DNA from: JAIRTY01 sp050257395
GTDB lineage: Bacteria; Actinomycetota; Actinomycetes; Streptosporangiales; Streptosporangiaceae
Assembly: GCA_050257395.1 (NCBI GenBank)
Contig: JBLMWU010000006.1
Location: 1-61,327, forward strand
Direction of reading: 5' to 3'
DNA: 61,327 bases
The position numbers were made by a program, and so were the translations under genes. Shown in pieces: positions 17,212-26,765 of the stretch. The number at the start of each line of letters is the position of its first letter. Positions within the stretch are counted from its first letter, which is position 1. The notes beneath the pieces are model-generated. The model was not told the origin of the DNA and ran no database searches. It saw only the letters and a list, made by a program, of their open reading frames with translations.

Positions 17212-17766
17212 CTACCGTGGCTGCACAAGCGCGCTCACCAGCGCGGCGCCCCACGCCCTGGCCTTGTCCCGCTCGCCGTCGCGCAGCGGGCCCTCGGTGC
17301 CCTCGATGATGAACCCGGCGGGCTTGCCGACCAGGCCGTAGCCCTGCCGCCGGAGCCGCTGGGAGATCTTCTTCGCCGCCCCGCCGGCCAGCCTGAACCC
17401 GGCCCTGGTGTCGAACGCGGCCGCGTGCGCGCCGGGCGTGGCCTTGGGCAGCGCCCCGAACCAGTCCCGGATGCCCGGGCCGGCCGCGCCGGCTTCCGGC
17501 GCGAAGCCCCGGCCCTTGTCCCGGGCGGCCTGCTCCTCGTTCTCCAGGCCCTTGCGCCTGGTCATGTCCGACGTCATCCCGCGCATGTGGGTGGGGCCGC
17601 CCACGACCAGCAGCTGCGCCCTGGCCACCTGCTCGGCCTTGGCGTTGGCCACCGGCAGCAGGTCCACGTGCGCGGACGGGTCGGCCTGCCGCACCCCGTC
17701 GGCGATCGCCTCGGCCACCGAACGCGTGTTGCCGAACAGGCTCTCGTACACGATCGCGACATCCAT
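17212..17766 (-). CDS. Flavodoxin-domain protein A
   Basis: The 184-residue protein starts at ATG 17766, nine bases after GGGAGGGG. The FMN phosphate loop is YESLFGNTRSVAEAI (residues 6-20) and the second loop is VVGGPTHMRG. A 30-residue charged insert (about 75-105) and GTEGPLRDGERDKARAWG at the C-terminus follow. The conserved KPAGFIIEGTEGPL segment is typical of actinobacterial flavodoxin-like proteins that may act as electron carriers or NAD(P)H:quinone reductases. It lies 61 bases downstream of a paralogue in the same orientation. Confidence 0.85.
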   Translation of the reverse strand: MDVAIVYESLFGNTRSVAEAIADGVRQADPSAHVDLLPVANAKAEQVARAQLLVVGGPTHMRGMTSDMTRRKGLENEEQAARDKGRGFAPEAGAAGPGIRDWFGALPKATPGAHAAAFDTRAGFRLAGGAAKKISQRLRRQGYGLVGKPAGFIIEGTEGPLRDGERDKARAWGAALVSALVQPR

Positions 17767-17827
17767 CCAGCTCACCCCCTCCCGCCAGCCTGGCCCGGGG
17801 GCCACGGGCGGGGCAGGGCCGTTGGTC

Positions 17828-18292
17828 CTACGGCCGGGCCTGCGGCAGCCGGGCCAGGGCGGTGATCATGACCTGCGCGCCCCAGCGCCGGGCGCGCTGC
17901 CGCTCGCCGGCCCGCAGCGGCCCCTCGGTCCCCCACACGACGAACCCCTCGGGCCGCGCCACCAGGCCGTACCCGGAGTTCTCCAGCGAGCGGCCGATGT
18001 CGTGGGCGGCCCCGCCGGCCAGCCGGTACCCGTCCCTGGTGTCGAACGCCGCGCCGAGGCTGCCGTCCCGGGCCGCTGGCAGCGCGTCGAGCCATTCCCC
18101 GAATCCGGGCGCGTGGCTGGGGCCGCCCGCGATCAGCAGGCCGGTCCCGGCCAGCGCGGCGTGGGGCGCGTCCCAGGCCGGCCGCACCACCACCTCGATC
18201 CCGGGCCCGGCGTCCCGGGCGCCCGCGGCGACGGCCTCGGCGACCGCGTAGGTGTTGCCGAACATGCACTGATAGACCACGGTCACCCTCAT
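17828..18292 (-). CDS. Flavodoxin-domain protein B (paralogue)
   Basis: The 154-residue protein starts at ATG 18292. The phosphate loop is YQCMFGNTYAVAEAV and the second loop is IAGGPSHAPGFGEW. The C-terminus, RPEGFVVWGTEGPLRAGE, closely parallels the downstream flavodoxin, but it lacks that protein's charged insert. The two are probably a tandem duplication transcribed together. Redox partners are not visible near by, so the role is open. Confidence 0.85.
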   Translation of the reverse strand: MRVTVVYQCMFGNTYAVAEAVAAGARDAGPGIEVVVRPAWDAPHAALAGTGLLIAGGPSHAPGFGEWLDALPAARDGSLGAAFDTRDGYRLAGGAAHDIGRSLENSGYGLVARPEGFVVWGTEGPLRAGERQRARRWGAQVMITALARLPQARP

Positions 18293-18338
18293 GCGCTCAG
18301 CGTGCACCCCGGTCCCCGGACCGGCAAGAGCCGCCCGC

Positions 18339-19229
18339 CTAGCTGGCGTGCGGCGTGGGTTCCGCTGACGGCTTGCCCGGCCCGGTGGACGGCTTGCCGG
18401 TGCTGTGCGGCGTGGGCGCCGCGGTCGGCCGGGCGGGCGGCGACTGCTTGCCGGTGCTGTGCGGCGTGGGCGCCGCGGTCGGCTTGCCGGGCGGCGACGG
18501 CTTGCCGCCGCCGCGCGCACCGGGCGTGGCCCGGCCGGAGCCGGGCGCCGGCGGTGAGGTGCCGGTGCCGGCCGCGGCGGCGCAGTAGGCGGCGATGTGC
18601 CCCCGGCCGCCCGCGGCCGCCGACAGCTTGCGCACCGCCACCGCCCGCTGGGCGGGCGTGCCGTGCGTATACGCGGTGCACAGGCTCGCTGCCTGGGCAC
18701 TGCTGGCGGAGCCGGACGGCGTCTGGCCCGCGCCGGGGGCGGCGCCGGCGTGCGGCGCCGGGGCACCGATGACGTCGTGGGCGAACTGCTGCACCGGCCC
18801 GGGCAGCACACCGGCGTACGCGGCGGTGGCGACGCCGCCGAGCACGGTGGCCAGCGCGCCCACGGCGGCCGCGGCCCGGGTGGTCAGCAGCGACCGCCGC
18901 CGCCGCGGCCGGGCGGCCCGGCGCCGGTGCCCCCCCGGGGCCGCGTCCTGCTGCCCTGCCGGGGCCCGGGCCGGCTGCGCCGCCGCCTGGCGGGTGGCCC
19001 GGAACTCCGCCAGGGCCCGCGCGTGCCCGGCCAGCTCGCCCGCTTCCGGCGGGGCGGTGAGTGCGGCCAGCAGCTCGGCGACCGGCTGCAGGCCCGGCCC
19101 GGTCCCGGCCGTGAGCAGGCCCCCGGCGAGCAGCGCGTCCAGCGCCTCGTCCGGGCCTGCGGGCACGTCGGCTCGGTGCGGCCGGGGAGTGTTCGGCATG
19201 TCAGCGTCCGGAACGTCGCGGCCGGTCAT
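18339..19229 (-). CDS. Membrane partner of the ECF sigma factor with repeat tail
   Basis: The 296-residue protein starts at ATG 19229, overlapping the sigma factor stop by 4 bases (CTATGA). An N-terminal cytoplasmic part (about 1-95) with LQPVAELLAAL and ELAGHARALAEFR precedes a basic stretch RRRAARPRRRR. One membrane helix (about 115-135) leads to an exported, Ala/Pro-rich domain with two cysteines (SLCTAYTHGTPAQRA and IAAYCAAAAG). The tail is an 18-residue Pro/Thr repeat. No zinc-binding anti-sigma motif is seen, but this layout recurs as the partner of actinobacterial ECF factors. It is likely a regulator; anti-sigma activity is inferred. Confidence 0.75.
   Translation of the reverse strand: MTGRDVPDADMPNTPRPHRADVPAGPDEALDALLAGGLLTAGTGPGLQPVAELLAALTAPPEAGELAGHARALAEFRATRQAAAQPARAPAGQQDAAPGGHRRRAARPRRRRSLLTTRAAAAVGALATVLGGVATAAYAGVLPGPVQQFAHDVIGAPAPHAGAAPGAGQTPSGSASSAQAASLCTAYTHGTPAQRAVAVRKLSAAAGGRGHIAAYCAAAAGTGTSPPAPGSGRATPGARGGGKPSPPGKPTAAPTPHSTGKQSPPARPTAAPTPHSTGKPSTGPGKPSAEPTPHAS
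18340..18510. repeat. 54-bp direct repeat in the sigma-partner tail
   Basis: Near-identical units beginning GCTTGCCGGTGCTGT start at 18392 and 18446 (period 54 bases). They encode tandem copies of a Pro/Ala/Thr-rich 18-residue unit, with degenerate copies on both sides. Confidence 0.75.
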
Positions 19230-19780
19230 AGCGTTACACCTGTCTCGGCCAGCACCTGCGCGAGCCGCCGCAGGCCCCGGTGCGCGGCCACCCGGACGGC
19301 GCCCGGGCTGCGCCCGACCAGCTCCGCCACCGCCTCGGTATCCAGCCCGGCCACCACCCGCAGCATGATCACTTCTGCCTGGAGCGGCGGCAGCGTGGAG
19401 ACCACGGCGACCGCGGCCCGGGTGGCCAGGTTCTCCAGCGCCAGCTCGGCCGCGTCCGGCGCGCTGGCCGCCTCTCCCGAGCCCACGTCGGCGACCGGGG
19501 ATTCGGGCCGCCGGGACCGGCGCCTGCCGTCGTCCACCACCCGCCGCCGCGCGGTGGTGAACAGCCAGGCCCGCCAGGCCGCTTCGGCGCCCTGGAAGCG
19601 GGCCAGCCCGCGGACCACCGACACCCAGGTCTCGGCCGCGACATCCTCGGCGGAGTCCGGCGCGATCACCCGCAGGTACCGCAGCAGCGCGGGGTTTCCG
19701 TCCCGCCACAGCACCGAGAAGGCGCCCTCATCGCCTTCCTGCGCCGCCGCCAGCACAGCCGGGAAGTCGTCGCCGATCAC
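19226..19780 (-). CDS. ECF RNA polymerase sigma factor
   Basis: The 184-residue sigma-70 family protein has region 2 (residues about 10-75, with DSAEDVAAETWVSVVRGL and AWRAWLFTTARRRVVD) and region 4 (about 125-180, with LPPLQAEVIMLRVVAGL and a helix-turn-helix GRSPGAVRVAAHRGLRRL). Region 3 is absent, as in all ECF factors. The start is GTG 19780. It is co-transcribed with the membrane partner downstream. No obvious autoregulated -35/-10 pair was recognised upstream. Confidence 0.92.
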   Translation of the reverse strand: MIGDDFPAVLAAAQEGDEGAFSVLWRDGNPALLRYLRVIAPDSAEDVAAETWVSVVRGLARFQGAEAAWRAWLFTTARRRVVDDGRRRSRRPESPVADVGSGEAASAPDAAELALENLATRAAVAVVSTLPPLQAEVIMLRVVAGLDTEAVAELVGRSPGAVRVAAHRGLRRLAQVLAETGVTL

Positions 19781-19870
19781 AGGCAGAGTATTGGCACGTA
19801 CGGGGCGCGTTCGCGAGCGGATTGACCGTTTCGGTGTTAATTATCCGCTGCGGGCCAGCGGGCGGCGCCC

Positions 19871-20347
19871 TCAGCGCCCGCCGATGTCCTCGCTCCAGAC
19901 CGCGGGGAAGCGCTCCTGGAACTCCCGCATCACGGCCATGCAGCGCTCGTCGTCCGCCAGCACCACCTCGACCCCGCGGCTGGCGAGGAAGCCGAGGTCG
20001 CCGGCGAAGGTGCGGGCCTCCCCCACCACCACCCGGGGGATCTGGAAGAGCAGGATCGCGCCCGAGCACAGCTGGCACGGCGAGAGCGTGGTGTACAGGG
20101 TCAGGCCGGCGTACGAGGCCTGCCGGCCGGCGTTGCGCAGGCAGGAGATCTCGCCGTGGGCGACCGGGTCGCCGCGCTGCACCCGTTCGTTGTGGCCGGA
20201 GGCGATGAGCGTGTCCGCGCGCGCGAGGGCGGCGCCCACCGGCACCCCCCCGTCCGCCAGGCTGGCCCTGGCCTCGCGGAGCGCCACCTCCAGCAGCGCG
20301 CGGTCGGTGTCGGTGAGGCGCCCGGCGGCGGGCGGTGCTGGGTCCAT
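19871..20347 (-). CDS. Cytosine deaminase-like enzyme, yeast Fcy1 type
   Basis: The 158-residue zinc deaminase has the cytidine-deaminase fold ligands HGE (His64, catalytic Glu66) and PCQLC (Cys91, Cys94). Beyond the general fold, many segments parallel yeast cytosine deaminase: GGVPVGAAL, AHGEISCLRNAGR, TLYTTLSPCQLCSGAI, IPRVVVGE, VVLADDERC and the C-terminal SEDIG, which covers the active site in the fungal enzyme. It likely converts cytosine to uracil for salvage, though annotation as a generic nucleoside deaminase is the usual default. It starts 34 bases after the glycosyltransferase stop and may ride on that operon. Confidence 0.85.
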   Translation of the reverse strand: MDPAPPAAGRLTDTDRALLEVALREARASLADGGVPVGAALARADTLIASGHNERVQRGDPVAHGEISCLRNAGRQASYAGLTLYTTLSPCQLCSGAILLFQIPRVVVGEARTFAGDLGFLASRGVEVVLADDERCMAVMREFQERFPAVWSEDIGGR

Positions 20348-20381
20348 GGCTGCTCCGGGGGTGCGGTGATCCCGGTGAAGC

Positions 20382-21797
20382 CTAACCGGCCCGGGCCGGG
20401 GCGGCCGGCTCCAGCCAGGTGGCCTTGCGGCGGAGCACGGCGTCCACGATGCCGCGGAACCGCCACCAGGCGTAGACCTGCCGGAAGCCCACGTTCTCGG
20501 CGACCGCCCCGTAGACCAGCAGGGCGAAGTCCCGCCAGCTCGTGTACCGGTGGTAGGTCAGCTCCTCGATGATCACGCTGACGACCGTCAGGAAGGCGCC
20601 ATAGCCCAGGCCCGCGGCCACGAACAGCAGCACCAGCGCCGGGTTCAGGAAGCCCGCCGCCCAGCCCGCGATGAACGCGGCCACGGCGAGCATCTCCACC
20701 ACCGCGCTGACCAGCTCGAAGATCAGGTAGAACGGCAGTACCAGCAGGCCGACCCCCCGGTAGCGCGGGTTGAACAGCATCACCCGGTGGATCCACAGCG
20801 CCTCGCAGAGGATCTGCGACCAGCGGGCGCGCTGGTGGGCGAGCTGGCGGTAGCGGGGTGGCACCACCGTCCAGCAGCACGGCTCGGGCACGAACCCGAT
20901 CCGGTAGGGGCGCCGGTCCTCCAGCAGCCGGTGGTGGATGCTGGTGGTCATCTCCAGGTCGTCGCCCTCCGTGTACAGGTGGAACCCGCCGACCAGCTCG
21001 TAGATCTCCCGCTTGAACACCCCGAAGGCGCCGGAGATGAACAGCATCCCCCGGACCTGCGACCAGCCCGCCCGGCCGAGCAGGAAGGCCCGCAGGTACT
21101 CGGCGGCCTGGATGGTGAGCAGCCAGCCGCCCGGCACCCGGGGCCCGGTCACCCGGCCGGCCCGCAGCTCGCAGCCGTTCGCCACCCGGATGGTGGCGCC
21201 GACGGCGATGGTCCGCGCCGGGTCCTCGATGAACGGCTTGGCCACCGACAGCAGGGCGGTCTCGTCGAGATACGTGTCCGCGTCGATCCGGCAGATCAGC
21301 GGGTAGGTGGCGGCGTTGACGCCGGTGTTCACCGCGTCCGCGGGCCGCCCCATGCTCTCCTTGCGGATGACCAGCAGCCGTTCCCCGTTGCTGGGGGCGT
21401 GCACCGAGTGCACCTTGCCGACCATCTCCAGCTCCTCGCGGATCACCTTGTCGATCTCCACGAGGCGGAACTCCTCGGCCAGCCGGGCGAACGTGCCGTC
21501 GGTGGAGCCGTCGTCCACCACGATCACCTCGAACTCGGGATAACGCAGGTTCAGCAGCCCCCGGGTACTGTCCACGATCAGGCCCGCCATGTTGCGCACG
21601 GGCACCACCACGCTGATGCCCGGCGCCAGCGGGCTGTGGAAGATCTCCTCCAGGCCCGAGAACGGCACCCGCCGCCGGGAACCGATCGCGTTGAACGCGG
21701 CGAGCGCGATGACGACCAGGTAGATCGTGTTGAGCACCACGAAGTACCAGATCGAGAACCAGGCGAAGCCGCGGATGATGCCGGCCAGCACACTCAT
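20382..21797 (-). CDS. Membrane processive glycosyltransferase, family 2
   Basis: The 471-residue enzyme has an N-terminal membrane helix and a GT-A domain: VVPVRNMAG, VIVVDDGSTDG, the DxD site RIDADTY, the acceptor region TEGDDLEM and HQRARW (QxxRW). Three or four C-terminal helices follow. This is the layout of cellulose, hyaluronan and poly-N-acetylglucosamine synthases, which polymerise a sugar and extrude it through their own channel. The start ATG overlaps the HEAT gene stop. It is the last core gene of the kinase-receiver-HEAT operon. The sugar is unknown; the divergent epimerase and dehydrogenase suggest a uronic or amino-uronic acid. Confidence 0.9.
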   Translation of the reverse strand: MSVLAGIIRGFAWFSIWYFVVLNTIYLVVIALAAFNAIGSRRRVPFSGLEEIFHSPLAPGISVVVPVRNMAGLIVDSTRGLLNLRYPEFEVIVVDDGSTDGTFARLAEEFRLVEIDKVIREELEMVGKVHSVHAPSNGERLLVIRKESMGRPADAVNTGVNAATYPLICRIDADTYLDETALLSVAKPFIEDPARTIAVGATIRVANGCELRAGRVTGPRVPGGWLLTIQAAEYLRAFLLGRAGWSQVRGMLFISGAFGVFKREIYELVGGFHLYTEGDDLEMTTSIHHRLLEDRRPYRIGFVPEPCCWTVVPPRYRQLAHQRARWSQILCEALWIHRVMLFNPRYRGVGLLVLPFYLIFELVSAVVEMLAVAAFIAGWAAGFLNPALVLLFVAAGLGYGAFLTVVSVIIEELTYHRYTSWRDFALLVYGAVAENVGFRQVYAWWRFRGIVDAVLRRKATWLEPAAPARAG

Positions 21798-22882
21798 GGC
21801 GCGATCCCGCCGGGCAGCAGCGGCCGGCCGGTCCGCAGGGGGCGGCTGAGCGCCTCCCGGGCGTGCGGGGCGCCCGGGCCGCCGCCGGACGCTGCGGCGG
21901 TCAGTGCCTCCCGGCCCGGCGCCCCCAGCTGCGCCAGCGCCTGGGCGGCGTTGTGCGCCACCCAGTAGTGCGGGTCGTCCAGGCAGGCCGAAAGCGCGCT
22001 CACCGCGCGGCGATCGAGGATCCGGCCGAGCGCCCAGGCCGCCGCCGCGCGCACGCCGGGCTCCTCGGCGGGCGCCAGGCAGCGGAGGAGCGCCTCGGTG
22101 GCCTGCGGCATCCCGAGCCTGCCGAGTGCCCGGGCGGCCGCCAGCCGCACCTGCGGCCCGGAGCTGGACAGGCAGGAGACCAGCTCGGGGCAGGCGGTCA
22201 TCTCGTCGAGCAGCCCCAGGACGTCGGCGGCCATGGCCCGCTCCGGGCCGTGATCCGGCTCGGCGGCCAGCGTATGCCGCAGCGCGGGCGCCGCCTCCGG
22301 CCCGAGCTCCAGCAGCGCCGACGCGACGATCCCGGCGGGCACGGTGCCCCCGGGCAGCAGGCTGAGCAGGGTGTCGGCCGCGGCCGGCTCGCTGGTCTTG
22401 CCGAGCCCGCGGGCGGCCACGATCCGCACCTGCGGGCTCGGGTCGCTGGCCGCGAGGAACTCGAGCCGGCGCGCGGCCTCCGCGGTGGCGATCAGGCCGA
22501 GCTGGCTGGCGGCGGCCGATCGCTGGTGCCGGGACGGCCAGTAGGACCGGCCGACGGCCCGGGCCAGCACGCCACGCCGCTGCAGCAGGTCAGCGAGCAG
22601 ATCGTGACCCTCGCCGCGCACCTGGGCGAGGTAGCCGAAGGCGACCCGCTCGACCGCCCGCCCCCGCAGGCCGCGGGCTGCCACCGCCTCGTCGGGGACC
22701 CCCTCCCCCATCACCGCCTGCAGCACCAGCGGCCGCACCTGGTCCTCCAGCCGGCGGCGGAACCGCACGAGCAGATAGCGGCCGATCCGGACCAGGGCCG
22801 TGAGCAGCAGCAGGGCCACCGCCACCGCCGCCCCGATGGCAATGATGGCAAGCAGGAACGGCACGCTGATGATGGCGGGCAT
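21794..22882 (-). CDS. Membrane-anchored HEAT-repeat protein
   Basis: The 362-residue protein has one N-terminal membrane helix (about 5-30), a basic linker and at least five HEAT/PBS-lyase-type repeats between about 140 and 345. Repeat signatures are VRIVAARGLGKT, VRLAAARALGRLG, VRAAAAWALGRI and WVAHNAAQALAQLG. HEAT arrays are protein-binding scaffolds. Overlap of its stop with the glycosyltransferase start implies fixed stoichiometry, so it probably scaffolds or gates the synthase at the membrane. The ATG at 22882 follows the receiver gene by 42 bases. Confidence 0.88.
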   Translation of the reverse strand: MPAIISVPFLLAIIAIGAAVAVALLLLTALVRIGRYLLVRFRRRLEDQVRPLVLQAVMGEGVPDEAVAARGLRGRAVERVAFGYLAQVRGEGHDLLADLLQRRGVLARAVGRSYWPSRHQRSAAASQLGLIATAEAARRLEFLAASDPSPQVRIVAARGLGKTSEPAAADTLLSLLPGGTVPAGIVASALLELGPEAAPALRHTLAAEPDHGPERAMAADVLGLLDEMTACPELVSCLSSSGPQVRLAAARALGRLGMPQATEALLRCLAPAEEPGVRAAAAWALGRILDRRAVSALSACLDDPHYWVAHNAAQALAQLGAPGREALTAAASGGGPGAPHAREALSRPLRTGRPLLPGGIAP

Positions 22883-22924
22883 CGGCTAACCGCCCCCGGG
22901 CCCGGCCCGGCCCGCCGGCCCGGG

Positions 22925-23298
<374 letters not shown>

Positions 23299-23302
<4 letters not shown>

Positions 23303-23679
23303 GTCATCACCTCGCGCTCGGGCGGCCCGATCAGCTCCGCCACCTTCTCCACGATCTGGCTGGACCGGAACGGCTTCACGATGTAACCCTCCACCGTGTC
23401 CGGCGGGGCGCTCGGGTCGACGATCGACACCACCACCACCGGTACCTGGACGCCCGCCGCGTTCGCGCGGATCTGCTGGAGTGCCTCCCAGCCGTCGATG
23501 CCCGGCAGCAGCAGGTCCAGGATCACCAGGCTGGGCGTCTGCTGGCGGGCCCGCGCCACCCCCTCCTCACCGGTGCCCACCCCGACCACCGGGTAACCCG
23601 CCGTCCGCAGCCGTCCCGACAGCAGATCCCGCACGTCCGCGTCGTCCTCGATCACGAGTACCGGTGAGCGGATCTTCAC
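23299..23679 (-). CDS. Single-domain response regulator 2
   Basis: The 126-residue receiver has acidic residues in VIEDDADV, phosphoacceptor Asp in VILDLLLPGIDG, Ser in VVSIVDPS and Lys in GYIVKPFRSS. The loop after the phospho-site (SIVDPSAPPDT) differs from that of its neighbour, suggesting a different partner. It starts at GTG 23679, which overlaps the kinase stop by 4 bases, and is probably phosphorylated by that kinase. There is no output domain. Confidence 0.92.
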
Positions 23680-26600
23680 AGCGTCACCCCCCTGCCCGGC
23701 GGATGCGGGCGGACGGGGGCGCGGGCTGGCAGCCGGACCGTGAAGGTGCTGCCCGCACCCGGGGAGGAGGCCACGGTCACCGTGCCTCCGTGCGCCTCGG
23801 TCACGTGCTTGACGATGAACAGCCCGAGCCCGGTCCCCTGGGTCTCCCGTTCGGTGGCCATCGCGGACCGGAAGAACCGGGTGAACAGCCGGGGCTGCTC
23901 CTGTTCGGGGATGCCGATCCCGGTGTCGGTGACCTCGATCACGACCTCGTCCCCGGCCCGGCGCAGGGACAGCCCGATGGCGCCGCCGGGCGGGGTGAAC
24001 TTGACCGCGTTCGAGAAGAGGTTGGCCACCACCCGCTCCAGCTGCCGCCCGTCCCCCTCGATGGCCACGCCGGGCTCGATGTCGAGGCTGCAGGTGAGCT
24101 GGCCCGTGCGGATCGCCCCGGCGAAAGCCTCGTGCACCCCGTGCACCAGCCGGTCGAGCTGCAGCCGCTCCCAGGTGATGGTCACCGTGCCCGCCTCGAT
24201 GCGGGACAGCAGCAGCAGGTCCTCGATGAGCGCGAGCAGCCGCCGCCCGTTCCGGTTGACCACCTCGAGCATCCGCCGCTGCTCCTTGGTGAGCGGGCCC
24301 GGCTCTCCCCCGCCGAGGAGTTCCAGGTAGCCGAGCACACTGGTGAGCGGGCTGCGCAGCTCATGCGAGACCCGGGACACGAAATCGGTCTTGGCCTGGT
24401 CCAGCTCCCGGGCCCGGTCCAGCAGCGTGGCCTGCAGCCGCTCGAACTTCTTGCGGTCGGTGACGTCGCGGGCGGACGCCAGCACCCCCTGTGCCCTGCC
24501 CTCGCCGTCGGTGTAGACGGCGGCGCTGTAGGAGACCACCGTGGTGGAGCCGTCCGGCCTGCGGGCGGTCAGCTCGCAGTCGGTCACCCTGCCCTCCCGC
24601 AGCACCGCGCTCATGAACTCGCGGGCGTGCTCCGGCTCGGTGAAGTACTCGTCCAGATGGTGCCCGGCCAGCTCGGCCAGGGTGTGGCCGACCAGCGCCT
24701 CCATCGGCTGGTTCGCGTCCACGATCACCCCGAGCACGTCGGTGACCACGAACGCGTCCACCAGCGCCTCGATCAGCGACTCCTTGTAGAAGCGCAGCCG
24801 GTCCTCGGTCTGCCTGGCCTCGGTGACGTCGCGCATCACCGCGAGCAGGACCCTGCCGTGGCTGCGCGGGTCGGTGAACACCCCGCCGTTGACCACCGTC
24901 GTCCGGGGCGGCTCCCGCACCAGCACCAGCTCGCAGGCGAGCTGGCCGTCGGTGAAGGCCCGGGTGACGGCGGCCGCGGCCGCCTCGGAGTCCTGGAACA
25001 GCTGGGCGAACGGCCGCCCGGTCAGCCGGCCCCGCGGATGACCGGTCATCCGGGACGCCATCGTGTTCACGTCGGCGATCCGGCCGTCCGGGGTGAGCAC
25101 GAACAGCCCGTTCAGCGAGGAGTCGACGAGCGCCCGGTTGTAGGCCTGCTCGGCCGCCAGCGCCTGCTGCAGCCGGGACTGCTCGGACACGTCCCTGGTG
25201 GAGGTGAGGATGCCGATCACGTCCCCGCCCGGCGTCCGGATCGGGGAGGCGCTGACCGACACCTGCTGCCGCCTGCTGGTGGCGAGCCGCAGCTCGGCGG
25301 TGGCGGTCCGGCCGGTCGCCAGCGCATGGTGCACCGCCGTCCCGGCGGTGTCCGGCTCGGTGAAGAAGGCCGCGAAATCCGTGCCGATGAGCTCCTCGCG
25401 GCGCTGGCCGGTCAGCTGGCACAGCGTCTCGTTCACGTCGGCGATCCGGTCCCGCAGGTCGATCATGGCCAGCCCGTTCGCGGAGGACTCGATGATGCTC
25501 CGGTTGTAGCCGCGCTCCTGGGCGAGCCGGTCCCGCAGCGCGGCCTGCTCGGTGACGTCGTGCAGCGACAGGATGACCCGCGGCTCCTGGGTGAGCGGGC
25601 TGCGGAACAGCGACGCCGACAGCGAGACCTGCCGGCCCGGGCCGGTGGCGGCGGCCACCGGCAGCTCGTGGTTCCTGAGCGGCTCCCCGGCCAGGGCCCG
25701 GTCGATCGCCCGCGACACCTCGGCCGGCTGGGCGAAGCTGTCCGCCAGCAGTGACCCGGTCAGCTCGTCCCGCCGGAAGCCGAGCAGCACGCAGGCAGGG
25801 CCATTGATGTCGGTGATGACCCCGGCCGGGTCGACCGTGACCAGGCCGTCACCCGCCGCCTCGATCAGCTCCCGGTGGTAGACCTCCGAGCGCTGCAGCT
25901 CCGCGCGGCCCCGGTTGCGCTCGGTCAGGTCGGTGAGGCTGGCGGCAAGCCCGCCGAGCCGGCCGTCCGGGCCCGGGTAGGTCGCGGCGCTGAGCGCGAC
26001 CGGCACCACGCTGCCGTCCGGCCGTTCGACCTCCAGCTCCGCATCGCTGACCAGGCCGTTGCGCAAGGTCCGCCCGATCGCCGCCCGGCCCCGTTCCGGG
26101 CTGGTGAAATAGCTGCTGAGCCGGGTGCCGGCCAGTTCGGCGCGGGCACGGCCCAGCAGCGCCTCGGCGGCCCGGTTCACGTGCGTGATCACGCCGATCG
26201 GGTCGGTGCCCACGCCCGGCACCGGGTTCCCGGTGAACATCGACGCCGCGGCCGCGGCCGCCGCCGCCAGGCCGGCCAGCCGGTTCAGGTCGCCGGTGGC
26301 CTCCCGGGCCAGCACCAGCAGCCCGGCCGGCTGGTCGTCCTCGCCCGGCAGCCGGCTGACCGCCACCTGGCAGGTCACCTGCTCGCCGCCGGGCCGGGCG
26401 AAATCCTGCAGCCCGTGCCAGGCGCCGTCCCGCAGGGCGGCCGCCAGCGGCCCGGGCAGCCCGTCATCCTCCCGGCGGCCGTCCGGTGCCAGGTCAGCCC
26501 AGCCGAGCCGGCCGAGCACGGCGGCGGGCCGGCGCCCGAACACCGCGCAGGCGGCCTCGCTCCAGGCCAGGATCTTCCCCTCTGTGCCGGTCGCGAAGAT

Positions 26601-26765
26601 CGCGCAGCCCTGAGGCGCCGCCAGCATGCTGGTCAGCAGCGACAGCGCCTGCGTATCGCCGGGCACCCGGGCCGGGTCCAGGTAGGCCACGTACCCGGCA
26701 GCCGGGTTGAGGGCATGGCCGGTGGCCTGCCCGTGGCCCGCCTGATGCGCGTTGCCCCGGGTCAT
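23676..26765 (-). CDS. Soluble sensor histidine kinase with six PAS domains
   Basis: The 1029-residue kinase has no membrane helix. About six consecutive PAS domains occupy residues 35-780, each ending in the DxT motif (SLTDLTERN, SLHDVTEQA, STRDVSEQS, VMRDVTEAR, SARDVTDRK). HisKA follows with the phospho-His near residue 800 (SRVSHELRSPL), then HATPase_c with N (NLFSNAVKF), G1 (DTGIGIP) and G2 (GTGLGLFI) boxes. No PAS heme or flavin motif was recognised, so the signals are unknown. It heads an operon with two receivers, a HEAT protein and a glycosyltransferase and probably switches polysaccharide synthesis. It is divergent from the epimerase gene. Confidence 0.93.
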   Translation of the reverse strand: MTRGNAHQAGHGQATGHALNPAAGYVAYLDPARVPGDTQALSLLTSMLAAPQGCAIFATGTEGKILAWSEAACAVFGRRPAAVLGRLGWADLAPDGRREDDGLPGPLAAALRDGAWHGLQDFARPGGEQVTCQVAVSRLPGEDDQPAGLLVLAREATGDLNRLAGLAAAAAAAASMFTGNPVPGVGTDPIGVITHVNRAAEALLGRARAELAGTRLSSYFTSPERGRAAIGRTLRNGLVSDAELEVERPDGSVVPVALSAATYPGPDGRLGGLAASLTDLTERNRGRAELQRSEVYHRELIEAAGDGLVTVDPAGVITDINGPACVLLGFRRDELTGSLLADSFAQPAEVSRAIDRALAGEPLRNHELPVAAATGPGRQVSLSASLFRSPLTQEPRVILSLHDVTEQAALRDRLAQERGYNRSIIESSANGLAMIDLRDRIADVNETLCQLTGQRREELIGTDFAAFFTEPDTAGTAVHHALATGRTATAELRLATSRRQQVSVSASPIRTPGGDVIGILTSTRDVSEQSRLQQALAAEQAYNRALVDSSLNGLFVLTPDGRIADVNTMASRMTGHPRGRLTGRPFAQLFQDSEAAAAAVTRAFTDGQLACELVLVREPPRTTVVNGGVFTDPRSHGRVLLAVMRDVTEARQTEDRLRFYKESLIEALVDAFVVTDVLGVIVDANQPMEALVGHTLAELAGHHLDEYFTEPEHAREFMSAVLREGRVTDCELTARRPDGSTTVVSYSAAVYTDGEGRAQGVLASARDVTDRKKFERLQATLLDRARELDQAKTDFVSRVSHELRSPLTSVLGYLELLGGGEPGPLTKEQRRMLEVVNRNGRRLLALIEDLLLLSRIEAGTVTITWERLQLDRLVHGVHEAFAGAIRTGQLTCSLDIEPGVAIEGDGRQLERVVANLFSNAVKFTPPGGAIGLSLRRAGDEVVIEVTDTGIGIPEQEQPRLFTRFFRSAMATERETQGTGLGLFIVKHVTEAHGGTVTVASSPGAGSTFTVRLPARAPVRPHPPGRGVTL

